Positions 23,701 to 35,399 of a stretch of DNA of 64,000 bases are shown piece by piece. The stretch is from Epinephelus fuscoguttatus (taxonomy: Eukaryota; Chordata; Actinopteri; Perciformes; Serranidae). A model generated the notes under the pieces. The model saw only the letters and a list, made by a program, of their open reading frames with translations, was not told the DNA's origin and ran no database searches. The stretch is taken from positions 33,021,839 through 33,085,838 of the forward strand of contig NC_064757.1 of NCBI RefSeq assembly GCF_011397635.1, read 5' to 3'. A program made the position numbers and the translations under genes. Position 1 is the first letter of the stretch. Every line of letters starts with the position of its first letter.

Positions 23701-25077
23701 AGAGACGGCCCGAAACGCAACTCGGGGCGGGGGCCGGGCCAATGCAATCCTCAATACCAATTCAGCTGCCGCAAACCCCAACCCCAGTGCCAACCATAAT
23801 ACCAACCCCAGCCCCAACCCGGGTCCACCTGAGTCCAACACACAACATACTGCACATAGCTCCCAGTTTTTACTCAGCAGGTGGGACTGTTGCTCATTAG
23901 TTTTTGCATCTACTTTAAATGTCTTTACTTTAGAGTCACTTGGATGTTTGACCTTCACTGTGCAGAGTTTATATGTCTGCAAAGGGTAAGTTCAGTATTT
24001 TCTAACCTGGGACCTTTTTCCCATGGTGTCTAAGTGACTCACGGGGACAACAATTTCTGAAATTTGTCCAGTGTTGAGCAAGAACGTTTCAGCCGGCGAA
24101 ACAGGCTTCAAGAAATGACTTGGGGCATGTTGCACCATCAGTGTAAGTCCACTAAAAGTGCTTTTTTTTTTGCGCGACTGACATGCTCAAATTATAATTC
24201 CAAGTGTCTGACAATTTATGGAAAGCATCCCCACAGAAAGACCTTTTTATTTAACCAGAAACAGCCCCAAAATCGCCATCACCAAAACCACCAGACTCTG
24301 TTTAAGTAAACAGTAATTTTAGTGTGTATGGAGCCAGTCATTTTCACATCTAACTGGGTGAATAAAGGGCTTATTTCAACCAAACCAGAGTTGGTGATTC
24401 AGATGTTTTTTCTGAGTTTGTTTTTTTAAGTGTCAACTTTGAGTGACATTTTTCATGATGTTAAAATTACTGTTTATTTAATGGAGTCTGGTGGGTTTGG
24501 CAGTAGTGATTTCGGGGCTGTTTCTGGTCTGGCTGCAGCTCTCTCGCTCAATACTGGACTATTTTTAAAAATTGTTGTTCCCATTAGTCACTTAGACAAA
24601 AAAACACAGGGAAATAGGGGCCAAGTTAGAAAATACAGAATTTATCCGTAAAGCTGTTCTTATTTTATTCTCCTCTGTTTGATTTTTAATACATGTGTTG
24701 TCCTCCAGTTATCCCCTTATCTCATTACTGTTCGACCTCTCTCCCGCAGGCTGAGCGAACCGCGGCTCTCTGAGGCAGAGCGGCAGGCGTGTGAAGCCCA
24801 GTGGGCCGACAGGAGCCTGTTTGTGACGGAGCTGCTGCTGTCCACGCTGCTGCCCGACGAGGATGCCTCGGCCTCCTCCTCCGAAGACGAGGATGACTGT
24901 CACGGCACGTTGCGGAATTTCGCTGACTTCGAGGCCATGGGCTGTGTTGAGGTCATGACCTTGGACGTGGCGCTGGAGAATCTCAACCTCAAGGAGACGA
25001 CCCCGGCTACCAAGACGACGAAAACGACGACTAAAACAGCACCTACGAAGAAAGAGCCTCCCGCGCCGCCTCTTTGA
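11756..25077 (+). CDS. kcmf1: KCMF1-type E3 ubiquitin ligase, 7 coding exons, 417 aa
   Basis: Zinc-finger protein of the KCMF1 family, RING-less E3 ligases that act with UBR4 in degradation pathways. The exons at 11756-11771, 13846-14013, 15918-16057, 18044-18145, 21914-22094, 23562-23880 and 24750-25077 join in phase to 1254 nt. Seen: ZZ finger with Cys9, 12, 24, 27, 33, 36 and His46, 50; C2H2 finger with Cys80, 83 and His96, 101; second Cys/His pair set with Cys110, 113 and His131, 136; the [15 protein letters not shown] block; a Gln/Leu coiled-coil-like stretch after [12 protein letters not shown]; the [13 protein letters not shown] helix; an acidic Ser/Glu/Asp run; and the C-terminal [18 protein letters not shown] motif. 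Human KCMF1 is shorter (381 aa from memory); the extra length is in an Asn/Pro-rich part of exon 6 and a Lys/Thr-rich tail. The start MSRHEG is the family start. Intron 4 is AT-AC. Confidence 0.95.
11772..13845 (+). other. kcmf1: kcmf1 intron 1
   Basis: A GC-richer first 700 bases crowded with GCTAGC, GTTAGC and TAACGTTA motifs, then AT-rich DNA. It contains a possible alternative first coding exon at 11948-12068 (see findings). No other gene seen. Confidence 0.6.
13846..14013 (+). CDS. kcmf1: kcmf1 coding exon 2 (ZZ zinc finger)
   Basis: Encodes residues 6-61, the whole ZZ-type zinc finger (CDAC...[13 protein letters not shown]...H...H). The acceptor is CCCTCAG after a long pyrimidine tract and the donor is GTAAGT. 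Confidence 0.96.
14890..15110 (+). mobile_element. LINE 3' end fragment (L2-like tail)
   Basis: Contains GTGTACCCTGC and GTCAGCTGGGATAGGCTCCA, a 3'-end sequence very common in teleost non-LTR retrotransposons. The family name is from memory. It lies in kcmf1 intron 2. Confidence 0.65.
15918..16057 (+). CDS. kcmf1: kcmf1 coding exon 3 (C2H2 finger)
   Basis: Encodes residues 62-108 with the finger CPYCGRMGY...H....H. The acceptor is CCTCCAG and the donor GTAAGT. Confidence 0.96.
18044..18145 (+). CDS. kcmf1: kcmf1 coding exon 4 (second Cys/His finger)
   Basis: Encodes residues 109-142, exactly 34 codons ([15 protein letters not shown]...H....H). It ends at Asp-Leu, directly followed by a U12-type ATATCCTT donor. 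Confidence 0.95.
18146..21913 (+). other. kcmf1: kcmf1 intron 4, U12-type AT-AC intron
   Basis: The intron begins ATATCCTTTT and ends in CAC, so its terminal dinucleotides are AT and AC. The branch motif TTCCTTAAT at 21893-21901 fits the U12 consensus TTCCTTRAY and lies about a dozen bases from the acceptor, as required for minor-spliceosome introns. The two flanking exons join in phase 0 and reproduce the conserved protein. A Tc1-like relic (about 20880-21718) sits inside. Confidence 0.93.
20880..21718 (-). mobile_element. Degenerate Tc1-like DNA transposon relic
   Basis: Long inverted repeats: GTGGCATATCAAGATGCTGATT near 20980-21003 is mirrored near 21500-21530, and TTCTCTCAAATTT is mirrored at both ends. 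Between them a minus-strand segment at 21136-21156 encodes VLFTDES, a Tc1/IS630-type transposase catalytic motif. The rest of the transposase is deleted. Confidence 0.75.
21914..22094 (+). CDS. kcmf1: kcmf1 coding exon 5
   Basis: Encodes residues 143-202 plus one base ([18 protein letters not shown], then a Ser/Thr-rich segment and AMDPIA). The upstream boundary is an AC acceptor; the downstream donor is GTCAGT. Confidence 0.95.
23562..23880 (+). CDS. kcmf1: kcmf1 coding exon 6 (Gln-rich helix, Asn/Pro-rich insert)
   Basis: Encodes residues 203-308. The first two thirds ([29 protein letters not shown]) are strongly family-like. It then runs into repeated Asn-Pro and Pro-Asn units before SSQFLLSR. 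Donor GTGGGA is weak but is the only one that keeps the frame into exon 7. Confidence 0.92.
23981..24653. mobile_element. Terminal-inverted-repeat family A, copy 1
   Basis: Starts AAAGGGTAAGTTCAGTATTTTC; the right end, read in reverse complement, gives the same string with small changes. It includes the inner GTCTAAGTGACT inverted pair and lies in kcmf1 intron 6. The same family is seen at 36941-38188 and 46707-47125. Confidence 0.8.
24750..25077 (+). CDS. kcmf1: kcmf1 last coding exon
   Basis: Encodes residues 309-417 and stop TGA (a second in-frame TGA follows at once). It contains [15 protein letters not shown], an acidic Ser/Asp/Glu patch, the conserved [20 protein letters not shown] block and a Thr/Lys-rich tail ending in PPAPPL. 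Confidence 0.95.
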
Positions 25078-26303
25078 TGACATGGCCACTCCCTCCCCTC
25101 AAACCACCATTGTATGTGGCCGACTGACGAGTCGGGCCCAACTGCCAATGGATGACAAAAAAGACTGCAGTTCTTTTGGCTTTGTTTTATTATTTTTTTT
25201 TCTCAGTGATTGTCATTTCAGCTCTGTCGCTCCCCACTCAACCCCATGTTTATTACGTTGTGTACATTGAATAAAAGTAGTGAGACGAGAGAATGTGAAA
25301 GCAAGCAAGCGTGGTGGGTGCGTGAGAGAAAGAAAAATAACTATATAAATATATTATAGAAAAATCTATATGAAAGTTGATAATCAATTCCACATAACCC
25401 GTGTTTCCTCTAGCAGATGAGCAAAGCGTAGTTAGCCGTTTTAAGAGACAAACACGTCACACACTCACCCAGGGAGAGGAGGCAGACGGAAACCTCTCCG
25501 GTAAAAACGCTGCTGTGTATTTATAGTTATTAATTAAAGAAGTGCTTGGATGGTTTACCACAACTTAAGCATGAGCTTAAATCACCATGTGCCCATTTTT
25601 AACTGCACAGTCACAAGATGGGGAGGTCTTTCTCTTTTGTTCAGACACCTGACTAACTGTAAATTAACGGTGCTGAGTGCCACACCACTGGCATTTCTAC
25701 ACCACACACACAGACACACACAAACAGACTGATGGCCGCGTTTGGTTACATTCATGTCCAGTCTCAACCACCCCTCCCCCTTGTGTGACATCACCTGTTT
25801 TGGGTCATGTGACCTTGCTTTATATCGACTGTGGGCACTTTGGTTTTGAATTGCATATCCAGTGTCCATTTGTGCACACTACAGATGCTCTACATAAAGG
25901 CGTGACACAACTCGGAGGCAAAGAGAGATGAAACGATCTCTTCAGTGTGACCATTTTCAGGCCTTTTCTAACATGGAAGAAACACGACCTGGTCTTCACA
26001 CGGTTGTTTTTATTTTTGTTTCTCTTTGTTTTTCCTCTCTCTCTTTACATGGAAGACCAGACGCTACTTTCTCAAGCTTCCCGTGATCTGAAAATTAATC
26101 TTCTCTCCATTACTCATGAATGCAAAGATTACTCATCATGTGACTTGAAGGAGAGAATCCTGTATTGCTCTTTCCATTAATTTCTCTCAGTCAAAAAGAT
26201 CTTTGTATGCCTCCACTGCTACCTGAAGAAATGCAATGTATGTTTTTGGCTCAGCGAACAAGCCAAATCACAGGGTAAACCTTTCAGTTTGGAGGACAAT
26301 AAA
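25078..26303 (+). other. kcmf1: kcmf1 3' UTR with two candidate poly(A) signals
   Basis: AATAAA occurs at 25270-25275, about 190 bases after the stop, and again at 26298-26303. The interval is without coding signal. Either or both signals may be used, giving short and long 3' UTRs. Confidence 0.5.
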
Positions 26304-27384
26304 AATGTTTTGGATGGAAATTAACTAACCCAATCCTGCTCTCTGGTTTGTGTTTTTACTTTTCTTTTTTTCTTTCTCAGTTGCTAACTTCTTGGTGAGC
26401 ATGTACAGCATATGGTAAAAATAAACACCTATCTTACAGGTCCAATTCAATCTCAATTAGTGTTGTCATCTCCTGATGCATGTCCTCATTCACAGCAGCT
26501 GTGTGACATCAGATTAACACGCTGCACTATATTAAGTACAGGTGACTATAACAGATAGCTCTTACACTTCCTAAAATCTCTCTGCTCATCGTCCTGTGAC
26601 AGTCTAGCCACTGTATTCATCTGGAATATGAGAAGAGAGGAGGTGATCAAAGTGTTTACATGGTCATCTGACTCCCTTGAGTCTGTTGAGAGCAATCAGC
26701 TTAACAAGCGGCTGCAAGTGGTGCAGTAATTAATTGCGGCCTTTCTTGCCCTGGGTTTCGCCTTGCAGAGACCGTCCTCACTCAGTGCTCTAGTTAGCTA
26801 GGGCCTCATGGAGACTGAAGGGAAAACCTGCAGGCCTGAGAGAAGTGCCTCACTAATATAATGTGTAGATGCAGCAGATGATTACATGACATCTTTCAAT
26901 TTGTTATACTGTATACAAGGACAGCAGAAACTACTTTGGTTTCTTAATGGTCATTTTAGAGGCTGTATTTTGTTGTGCTGTTTAACTGGAGGCTGCTGAC
27001 GAGCCTACCCTCCCTGTGTAAATTGGAAACACCTGTCAGCATAATGCACTACAGTTCAGCAGCACCACAAACTGCAGCCTCCAAACTGATCACACAGTTA
27101 AATCAGCACCTCAACGTTCATGAAGATAGGGGTTTTGCAGAACTGTTGTATTTGACTGCCTTAGTTTTAGCTGTGTAATATAAACTCACCTGAGTTAAAA
27201 ATATGTGTACAGATGAGCGGGGTACTCACTGGTGTATTTTACGTCACAGAACAAAACGTAAGTCTTATAAGTTTGTGTTGAACACAGACATTACTTACTG
27301 AGTTTTAGGACTCATTCCTGCACTACTCTGTTGATTCAGATTTCTCTCTAAAACTGAGTTCCCTCTGAGGTGACTGAGCTCAGC

Positions 27385-27597
27385 CTTAGAGATAGGGCAA
27401 GGAGCTCAGAGTAGAGCTGCTGCTCCTTAGAGGTGGTGTCAGAGGTGCTCTGGGCACTGGGAACACCTCGGGGTCCCCCAGGAGGAGCTGGAAAGCATTG
27501 CTGGGGAGAGGGATGTCTGGGGTGCTTTGCTTGGCCTGCTGCTGCTGCAACCTGGCCCTAGATAAGCGGATGAAAATGGAAGGATGGATGGATGAGA
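27385..27597 (+). mobile_element. RTE/Rex3-like LINE 3' fragment
   Basis: Contains GAGATAGGGCAAGGAGCTCAG, CACCTCGGGGTCCCCCAGGA and the terminal GATAAGCGGATGAAAATGG followed by GGAT repeats. This is the characteristic 3' end of RTE-type LINEs in fish (family name from memory). It is 5'-truncated and internally shortened. Confidence 0.75.
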
Positions 27598-29057
27598 TTT
27601 TGGCTCTCCACTTCCATCTTCAAAACACCAAATCCTTTTGGAAAAAAGGTGTTCATCACTGTAGTAGAGTTTCAGAGTCTTGTAGAGTTAATGCCAAGGT
27701 GTACTGCAGCTGTTCTGGTGGCACATGGTGGCCCAGCACCTTACTAAAGGTATATTTACTTCTATACGTACACACTGTGCACTGCTTTTTAGAGCTTAAA
27801 ACCTCAGGCATCTTCTTCTGATTGTGTTTTACTGCCAGTATAACACAAAATATGCTATTTAATTTTAGCTAGACTTTGAAAACATGCTGGAGGATAGATT
27901 TCACTTTAAGAGACCTGCTTTCAGCAACATGCAGATTCTCCCTCCATGAGAAAAATCTGTCTCAAATGGTTGTGAATGTCACTCAGAAACAAGGAGGTTG
28001 GTATAATTACATTTGCTACATGCTGCAAATTACTGAATGTTAAAGTTAAAAACCTCAGGATGGCTTTAAGTGGACGTTCTGTTGTCAATTAGGTTGCACA
28101 CAAGAGCCACAAATAAAGAAATCAAGCTGAAGAAATACCTTTCACAAAGCATGAACAACATCCCTGTTAAGTGAAACACTGCAAACCCCCCGTGGCTTCA
28201 GGGAGCTTATGGTTTCCATTTCTTGTTCTTGGTTACTGATTTGACCAACGTGAAATGGAAACCATTATCCCATTGAACATAAATGGTGTCACTTGCTGTG
28301 TGCCAGCATCAAACCAGCATTTTTCAGGGTCACTGTAGAGACTTCTTAAATTAAAGCCAGCACAGACAGCCACAGCGCTGGGAACTTAAAAGTGCAATGT
28401 GTGCCAAGTCACTGAATTATCATCTGAGCCCCAAAACCCTAAATAACAGCAGCCTGAAAAGATCTGGCACGTTCATTCAGTCTTTAAAGAGGTCGGTTGC
28501 TGTAGGAAACCAGATGCATGCAAAGTAGGGGGGAAATGAGCAGAGACACAACCACAACACTTAATGTATTGGGGCACAGCAGTGTATAGTTACACACAGA
28601 TATATAGCTGCAAAACAAAAACTCAATATTGGATGTACACAGTGAATATTTAAATAAGAAGACTGCTTGTTTCTTGTTAAAGTAAAGGAATATTTCACTG
28701 TATCATGAAGAATGGGATAGTTTATAAACATTTAGCCATTGACTATGGTGTTGAGAAAGTGGGATTTCATCACATCAGTCAAACCAGCATGAGACACTGG
28801 GGTAACAAGGTATTTCTGTACATACCAACACAGTGCAGCACCAGCACTTCAAGTACTAATTTACATATATTAATATCTTAATAGCATCCCTCTTGACTAC
28901 ATATCTGCCATGCAGCCTTTAAGATATTGAAATGCTCCCCCATATGTTAAAAAGAAGATTAAATCAAAGGAGGAACACTGGCAGTTCCTGGCAAACTGCA
29001 TGACACACACATCCTGATAGCTTTGTCATTGTATACAGTGGCGTATGGTAGTTAAAA

Positions 29058-29432
29058 CAGGGTGTCTACAGATATAACTGAGTTAAATTAAAAACTTTTT
29101 AAGACCATCTTATGTGAAACTTAAGACCAAATCTGCAATGGAAACACACATTATGTGTGTGTTATGTGTAAGTACTCTTTCCAAGTTAACACACTGATGT
29201 CAGTTCAAAATGAACAGTACAGAAAAATGACAACAATTGGGTGAGTGTAATTTTAATGTGTTTAATATTAAAAGAAAACAAAATTGTCATTGGGTCTGTC
29301 AGGCTTGGGAAATTTTTGCGGTAATGTGACTGAAAATATTTAAGATTCATTGAATCTGAATTTAAGACAATTTAGGACTTTTTAAGGCCTTACATTAATA
29401 AAACTTCATTTTAAGGACCTGTAGACACCCTG
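29058..29432. mobile_element. MITE with CAGGGTGTCTACAG ends
   Basis: Begins CAGGGTGTCTACAG and ends CTGTAGACACCCTG, perfect inverse ends, 375 bases, with inner ACTTTTTAAG repeats. The end sequence is of hAT type. No clean target duplication is seen. Confidence 0.85.
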
Positions 29433-32019
29433 TACGATGGGCTCCAGTGCACGCTATCAGGCACATATCGTCCCATCACATGATCAGAGACCTTACACTG
29501 GAAGGCATCAACATACATATTACCCAGCAGTCATTATTACATATCTGTATATGACAAAGCAAATAAGAAATACGGGAAATTATTAATTTAATCTCACATT
29601 TTTGATAGTTTATTTATAGTTAAAGAATAAGCATATAATTTTGTTATGGATGTCACTGACTGTATGTTGATAAAAAAAAAGCTAGATTTTTATCATCTTG
29701 CTTGTTTATCTTGAAGCAGTGATACTCAGCTTATGGCCTGTGGACCAAATATGGCCCACGATAAGGTGCTGGGAGGCCAGTCAGTCTTTTTTTTAATTCA
29801 TGATGAAAATGAATTGATTGACACTAAGAATTTTTGGTTGAATTTTTGATGTAAATAAGGAGCCAGGGTGCATAAAAAGCATCAGAGGGGAGGGGAGGAT
29901 CTGTATGTCCTGAGTACACCTGACCTGTGCGGGGTTGCTGTGACTGCATTTGCCCTTTGGCAAAGATGAGTAGGGACAGCAAAGATCAAAAGGTTTTAAG
30001 ATATTATATACTGGAAACTTCAGTTAGTAGCTTGGGCTATTATTTGCTTAAATCACTGAACTCAACAGGCTTATATTCAGGACAGGCGTCTATATATATA
30101 TTGGACAGGCCTTTAAATTCTTTTAGGCAAAACTGCTGCTCATTGAAGTTGAGAAATACAATCAAATCGTTTATTTGAATCAGCATGAATAAAATATGCA
30201 TAAAATTAGGCTTGGAATAACATCAGTTATGTGTTAGTGCACTTGTTTTACCCAGCATACCTCCTGTTGCTATGCAGAAGTGACCTTTGGACAATGCAAG
30301 TTGAGTTTCTGTGTTTTAAAGGATGTAATAAAGCAGTAAAAGCATCATGTCTTCAACTCACACACATCTTTCTTAAAAATAAGACACAACTCAGTGAAGT
30401 TTAGGTATTCTTTGTAATTTTAATTCCCATAATTTAGTTTAAATGCAGACATTTCTTTCACTAAAATCTTAAATAAAACATTACAGTACGATATATGCAA
30501 ATCAGAAGAGCTTTAAGATTTTTGTAGAAGCAGGCTACAGTTTCTTTTGATTTTTTTAAATTCATTTATTTATTTATTTATCATTTTATATTTTTTTAAA
30601 CTTTTGAAGGACCGGACAGTTAAATAGCAGTTAAACAGTAAAAAGACAACACAGAGCTGTTTAAAGCCTGCAGGCCAGCCAAGGAGCACATTCTATTACA
30701 CAACAGACCAGAAAACTAGAGACAGCACGCCACATCCAGATGAAGGTCTGAACTGATGCCCCTCCACCTGTGTGTGTGAGGTGGCGCTTGGTTCCGTACA
30801 AACAGGAGAGGGCGCTATTACACCAGGGCAGGTGGAGCTACACGACCACAGAGTGACAGCGATGTAGTTGCACCTTCACAAGAGACAGCTTGTATTGCAC
30901 ATTCAGGGAGAAAGAAATGGCACCTTTCTGTTTCCCTACTTTTTCTCTACGGAGAGGTCACGAGACGGTTTGAATGCGGTAGAAGCACAGTAACTCCCTC
31001 AATGGCAATCACACCATTGGTCAATGGATACTGGTCAGCTGAAACGGACTGGTCTAACATGCTGTCCCTCTCTATAGGGAGGGAAAGTGTCAGACTGCGC
31101 CATCTAGTGGCTGCGCTCATACATAACCCCTTATTTATTTAGATGACATTACTTTTACTGGCACAGTTACTGGAATTATTGGCTTTTGGGATACAATATT
31201 AACTAAAAATGTATCAATAAATTTTCCTTTTTATCTATAATTGAGAATATAATGAGGTCTGCTCATTTAAAAAGGCCCTGTAAAACTTATTTTCTCAATC
31301 ACAGTCTTACTATGAGCAATTGTGTCCAAAATGAGTACACATTTTCTGCACGTTACAACAGATTTCATCACTTTACATGACAGATTAATGTGTTTTTGTG
31401 CTTTTCACACTGGTTTAAAGTGGTGATGTCACATATTTCCATGCACCAATCAGAAGCATTTGAATAAACATGAGTTTTCAAATGTTAAAGCTCCCAAACT
31501 TTCATTTTAATTATAATTACTTAAAGTTATAAAGACATAAGTCAGATTTCAGGGCTTTAATACACAAATAATAATGCTGCTTTAATATCTGCCGTGCAGC
31601 ATTGGTTGCTTTATTAAAATTTGATGAGACATTCTGAGCCGTCACTATCAGATATGTTTAACGCCGTCACCAGAAGACCATTCTCACTTTCCCTCCCTAT
31701 CTTGAGCAGTGCATCCCTTTTGGCCTATCAGGACTGAGAATGCATGGAAAAACAAAAAAATGAGAGTGTGAGTTACACGAGGGCGGCCCTGCAGAGCACG
31801 GTGACGCAGCACGACGATGATGTCTGAAGCTGGCTGACCTCAGTCCAGTTCACCTCATAATCCAACATGAGGGGAGTGGGTTCAGACTCATGTGATTGCT
31901 CACTTAACTTGCATCAGCGTCTTCTGTCCATATTCTAAATCAAATATAATTTTAATCATTATAATAAACACATTTGGATTTGCTGGCATTCAACAACAAG
32001 GTTTAAACTGTGCACTTGT

Positions 32020-32250
32020 GGCTAAGACTCATGGGAGCTGTAGTTTTTCTCCACCAAGGAGGTTTTTGGTTCAGTTTGTCTGTTTGGCAGGATTACAGCA
32101 AAACTACTAACCCAAATTTTATGAAACTTGGTGGAAGGGTGTCGCATGGACCAAGAAAGGGCCCATTAAAATTTGGAGTGGATTCACAAATTATTTTCAC
32201 TTTGGTTTACACTGCAAGAAAGGGAATCTGGCCTTGGAATAAATGCCATA
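32020..32250 (+). repeat. Dispersed repeat of unknown class
   Basis: The segment with ACCAAGGAGGTTTTTGGTT, TTTGTCTG and AACTTGGTGGAAGGGT resembles a repeat widespread in aquatic animal genomes (from memory). No coding capacity. Confidence 0.5.
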
Positions 32251-34278
32251 TATCTTAAAATCCAGTAGATGGTTTAGAATATGAACAAAGAAAGAAGCTA
32301 CTTTTTTAACTTTCCTGTTCAGTTTAGCTTATTGCCCTCTGTAAAACAATAAAATGTGCATTTTATATTAAAGTTAGCTAAACTCGCTCGCTTTGAAGAC
32401 AACAGGGACTCATCTGATCTTCTACAGGCTGTAGATATTTTGGGAAACAAGGCTCAACCTCTTTTCCGAGACTTTAAAGTTCATTTCCTCCATCTTTGCT
32501 GTACCACAGTACAAAGAGCATTTGAACACACCGGCCCTGCGCAGCCCCCTGTGCAACACACACCCTGTGGAAGAATGAAAGGGAATGAGCTTCAAGAGTG
32601 GTTACCTGCCAAAACAAGGAAACAAAAGTCCTCATAGTCCAGTTATCAGTTACCAAGTTTTAAGATTTAAAGTTTCTCTGCTACAGAGATATTTTGCTTC
32701 TAGATTTTCGCCTCCAGTGAGCAGTCGTCCTGGTTTTAGCAAGATACCATCCTGCTCTCACAGCTCATGATCGAAAGCAGTAGGGAAACAAAATTACAAA
32801 GTGTTTTACATCTAAAATTCAAAAATAAAAATGGTAATTTAAAAATCTGATCTATTGGCAACCGACACATCAATCTACATGTTAGAAGAACACACTGGGC
32901 TTACAGGAAGTGTGGCACATGGCACCAGTGAGGCGAGACACTCTTGTCATAAGTTTCTCAGTATCACAGAGATCTTAGAACAGCTAGTCCCTGTTTTCCA
33001 GTTTCCCAATCGACCCCCACAGTGTGTCCTCCAAAGTGTCTGGAAGCTCACCCAGGTTAAAACTAAGATATGGTAGAAAAATATATAGTCTTGATGAAAT
33101 TTCTCTAAGTCATTCTCTTCATTACTGAATTGCACCCATACATGTAGTGTTAACGCATTGTAGTAGCAGTGTAAAGTGACAGGGATCATGATTAGCACTA
33201 CTGCTACGACAAAAAACAAGTCACCGCGCGCACACTTGCTCTCGCTCTCGTTCTCTCTCTCTAGACACTTCAGGTTTTTTTTTTTTACTTGCACTTAAAA
33301 ATTCATGGTTAATATTTTGTCTTTCATTGGCATCATTAGGCAACAGTTATTTTTTTTCTCTACAATATGGTTACGATGTAAACACCACAGTACTTAATTA
33401 TTTTACTGTATCTGCACAAAGTAAAACACAATGTTACAAGGCAAGTGGCTACTTAAGCATAGATTTGTTCATGAGAAAACAAAAAAATGAAATTAGGAAA
33501 CACACCACAAGAACAAGAAAACAAAACAAAAACCTTGCAACACCTGGCATCGAGTTTGTTCAAATAAAAAAAGCTTTGTTCATCTACAGGTCGGCTGACC
33601 CTGTTAAAAAGCTGGTGATGATCAGTACTATCCCCGCCCCCGATACCATCTCGTTTGAACATCATGATCCTAAGACAGAAGTCTTGTGATATTTTCCTGA
33701 CATGAGCGACCTCGAAGCCTCCAACTGGGCTCCGATTCCACCCTCAACTTGACCCTATGATATCTACCTAACCTTCAGCACTTATTGAAACACAGGTGAT
33801 CAATAGACTAAATGCTTCTACACTTCAAACAATAACCAGCCCATTTTTTTGAGGAGCTACACGTGTGGCCGGGGTTGAATCCCCCCGTCGTTCCACCTCT
33901 GCATAACTGGCTGAGTTATAATACAACATGTTCTGATATGACACATAATCGCCGTCTGACTCGACAAGGCTGACCAGGGGTGTGAGACCGAGGCTCAGGG
34001 CTACAGACACAGATGGACCCTGGAATAAGACTTGTAATCCGAGCGGCGAAACAGGGCAGGAGATCTGAAATGACCCGAACGTGGACAGTGTAGAGGTCTG
34101 TCATTGGCAGGGAGCCTTCAATATGAGGAAACGACTCCAGTAGCTGAGCTCTTTATATGAAAACAAAGGCAAACGGATGAAGATATGTGAACGTTTCATG
34201 GGACTTTATGAGTGTGTTTTTGTCTCTGTTCAGTTTAGTGTTTTGGCTTCTGCTGCACATTAACCTCCTCATACTCTC

Positions 34279-34832
34279 AGGCCTTGTTCAGACTGCCAGC
34301 CAAAATCATTTCGTTTAAAATTGCATCCAGATTGATTTAAGGAAGTGTGGTCAGCAACAAACCACACGAATGTGACTTCTGCAAATCTGATCCGAAACTC
34401 ATTTGAAGGTGGTTTGCAATGCCATTCCACTCGGATTTCTACAGATGCATCTCAGTCGGGACACTGTGGATGCTCGGATCGGATTTCAAAGTGTCTCTAA
34501 ATGCAACACAAGATGACAACATCAAATCCAGAGTGAGGCGCTGGGCTAAGTTCAACACAAGGCGCAACAGTCAGAGGACAGACATCGATATTAACTGTCC
34601 AGAGGGCGAATTGATGGACCTCCACTTCTCATGCTTCCATGTTGGACAGCCGCATCATCAGGGTTGCTATGTAGCTCCTGATGCCTACGTCATTACCACA
34701 GCAACCAGTGCAGATAGATTGGTGATGTCTGGACACAAAAATCCGATCAGATGACTTGAAAAGTGCAGACAGTTAGTGTCAAGATCTAAATTGAGAAACG
34801 AATCTGATTTGCCTGCAGTCTGAGCGTGGCCT
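34279..34832. mobile_element. MITE with AGGCC..TTCAGACTG ends
   Basis: Starts AGGCCTTGTTCAGACTGCCAG; the right end, reversed, reads AGGCCACGCTCAGACTGCAG. About 550 bases with an inner ATCTGAT inverted pair. No transposase. Confidence 0.75.
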
Positions 34833-34858
34833 AAATCTCTTAAATGTCGCCATCTGAA

Positions 34859-35147
34859 TTAGGGCCGGGCAATATATTGATATTATATCGATATCGGGAT
34901 ATGAGACTAGATATTGGCTTAGATTTTGGATATCGTAATATCTTAAGTGTTGTCTTTTCCTTTGTTTTAAAGGCTGCATTACAGACTATTCTAGCTGCTC
35001 TATAATTTAGATCCACATTACTGATGATTATTATATTTTGTGAAAGCACCGATGGTCAACTCTACAATAAATCGCAATATCAATATAGAGGTATCTGGTC
35101 AAAAAATATTGTGATATTTGATTTTCTCCGTATCGCCCAGCCCTAAT
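34859..35147. mobile_element. MITE with TTAGGGC(C/T)GGGC ends
   Basis: Left TTAGGGCCGGGCAATAT and right ATCGCCCAGCCCTAA form inverted ends. The interior carries several ATATCG/CGATAT units. It lies 26 bases from the previous MITE. Confidence 0.8.
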
Positions 35148-35399
35148 TTAAAGTATTTTCTCAAGGGGGAAACCTTTAACTTAAAAACTACTGAAAAATA
35201 CTGTTGAATTCACTGATCCGATAAAATCCTTAAGATTCTGTTTCCTCTGTTGAGAACGGGTCCATTACTTTAAATCTAAATACTGTTTTCTGATCAATAT
35301 ACTTCTGCCAACCTCCCAAAACAGCAGCTTGTCACTTATGTGTGTTCTTAGTGTGTGTATGTGTGTGTACTGGGATGAACCACACTTTATATTATGACA

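Noticed and set aside
24709-25089. Minus-strand 126-codon frame opposite kcmf1 exon 7
   Set aside because: Shadow of the well-supported plus-strand coding exon.
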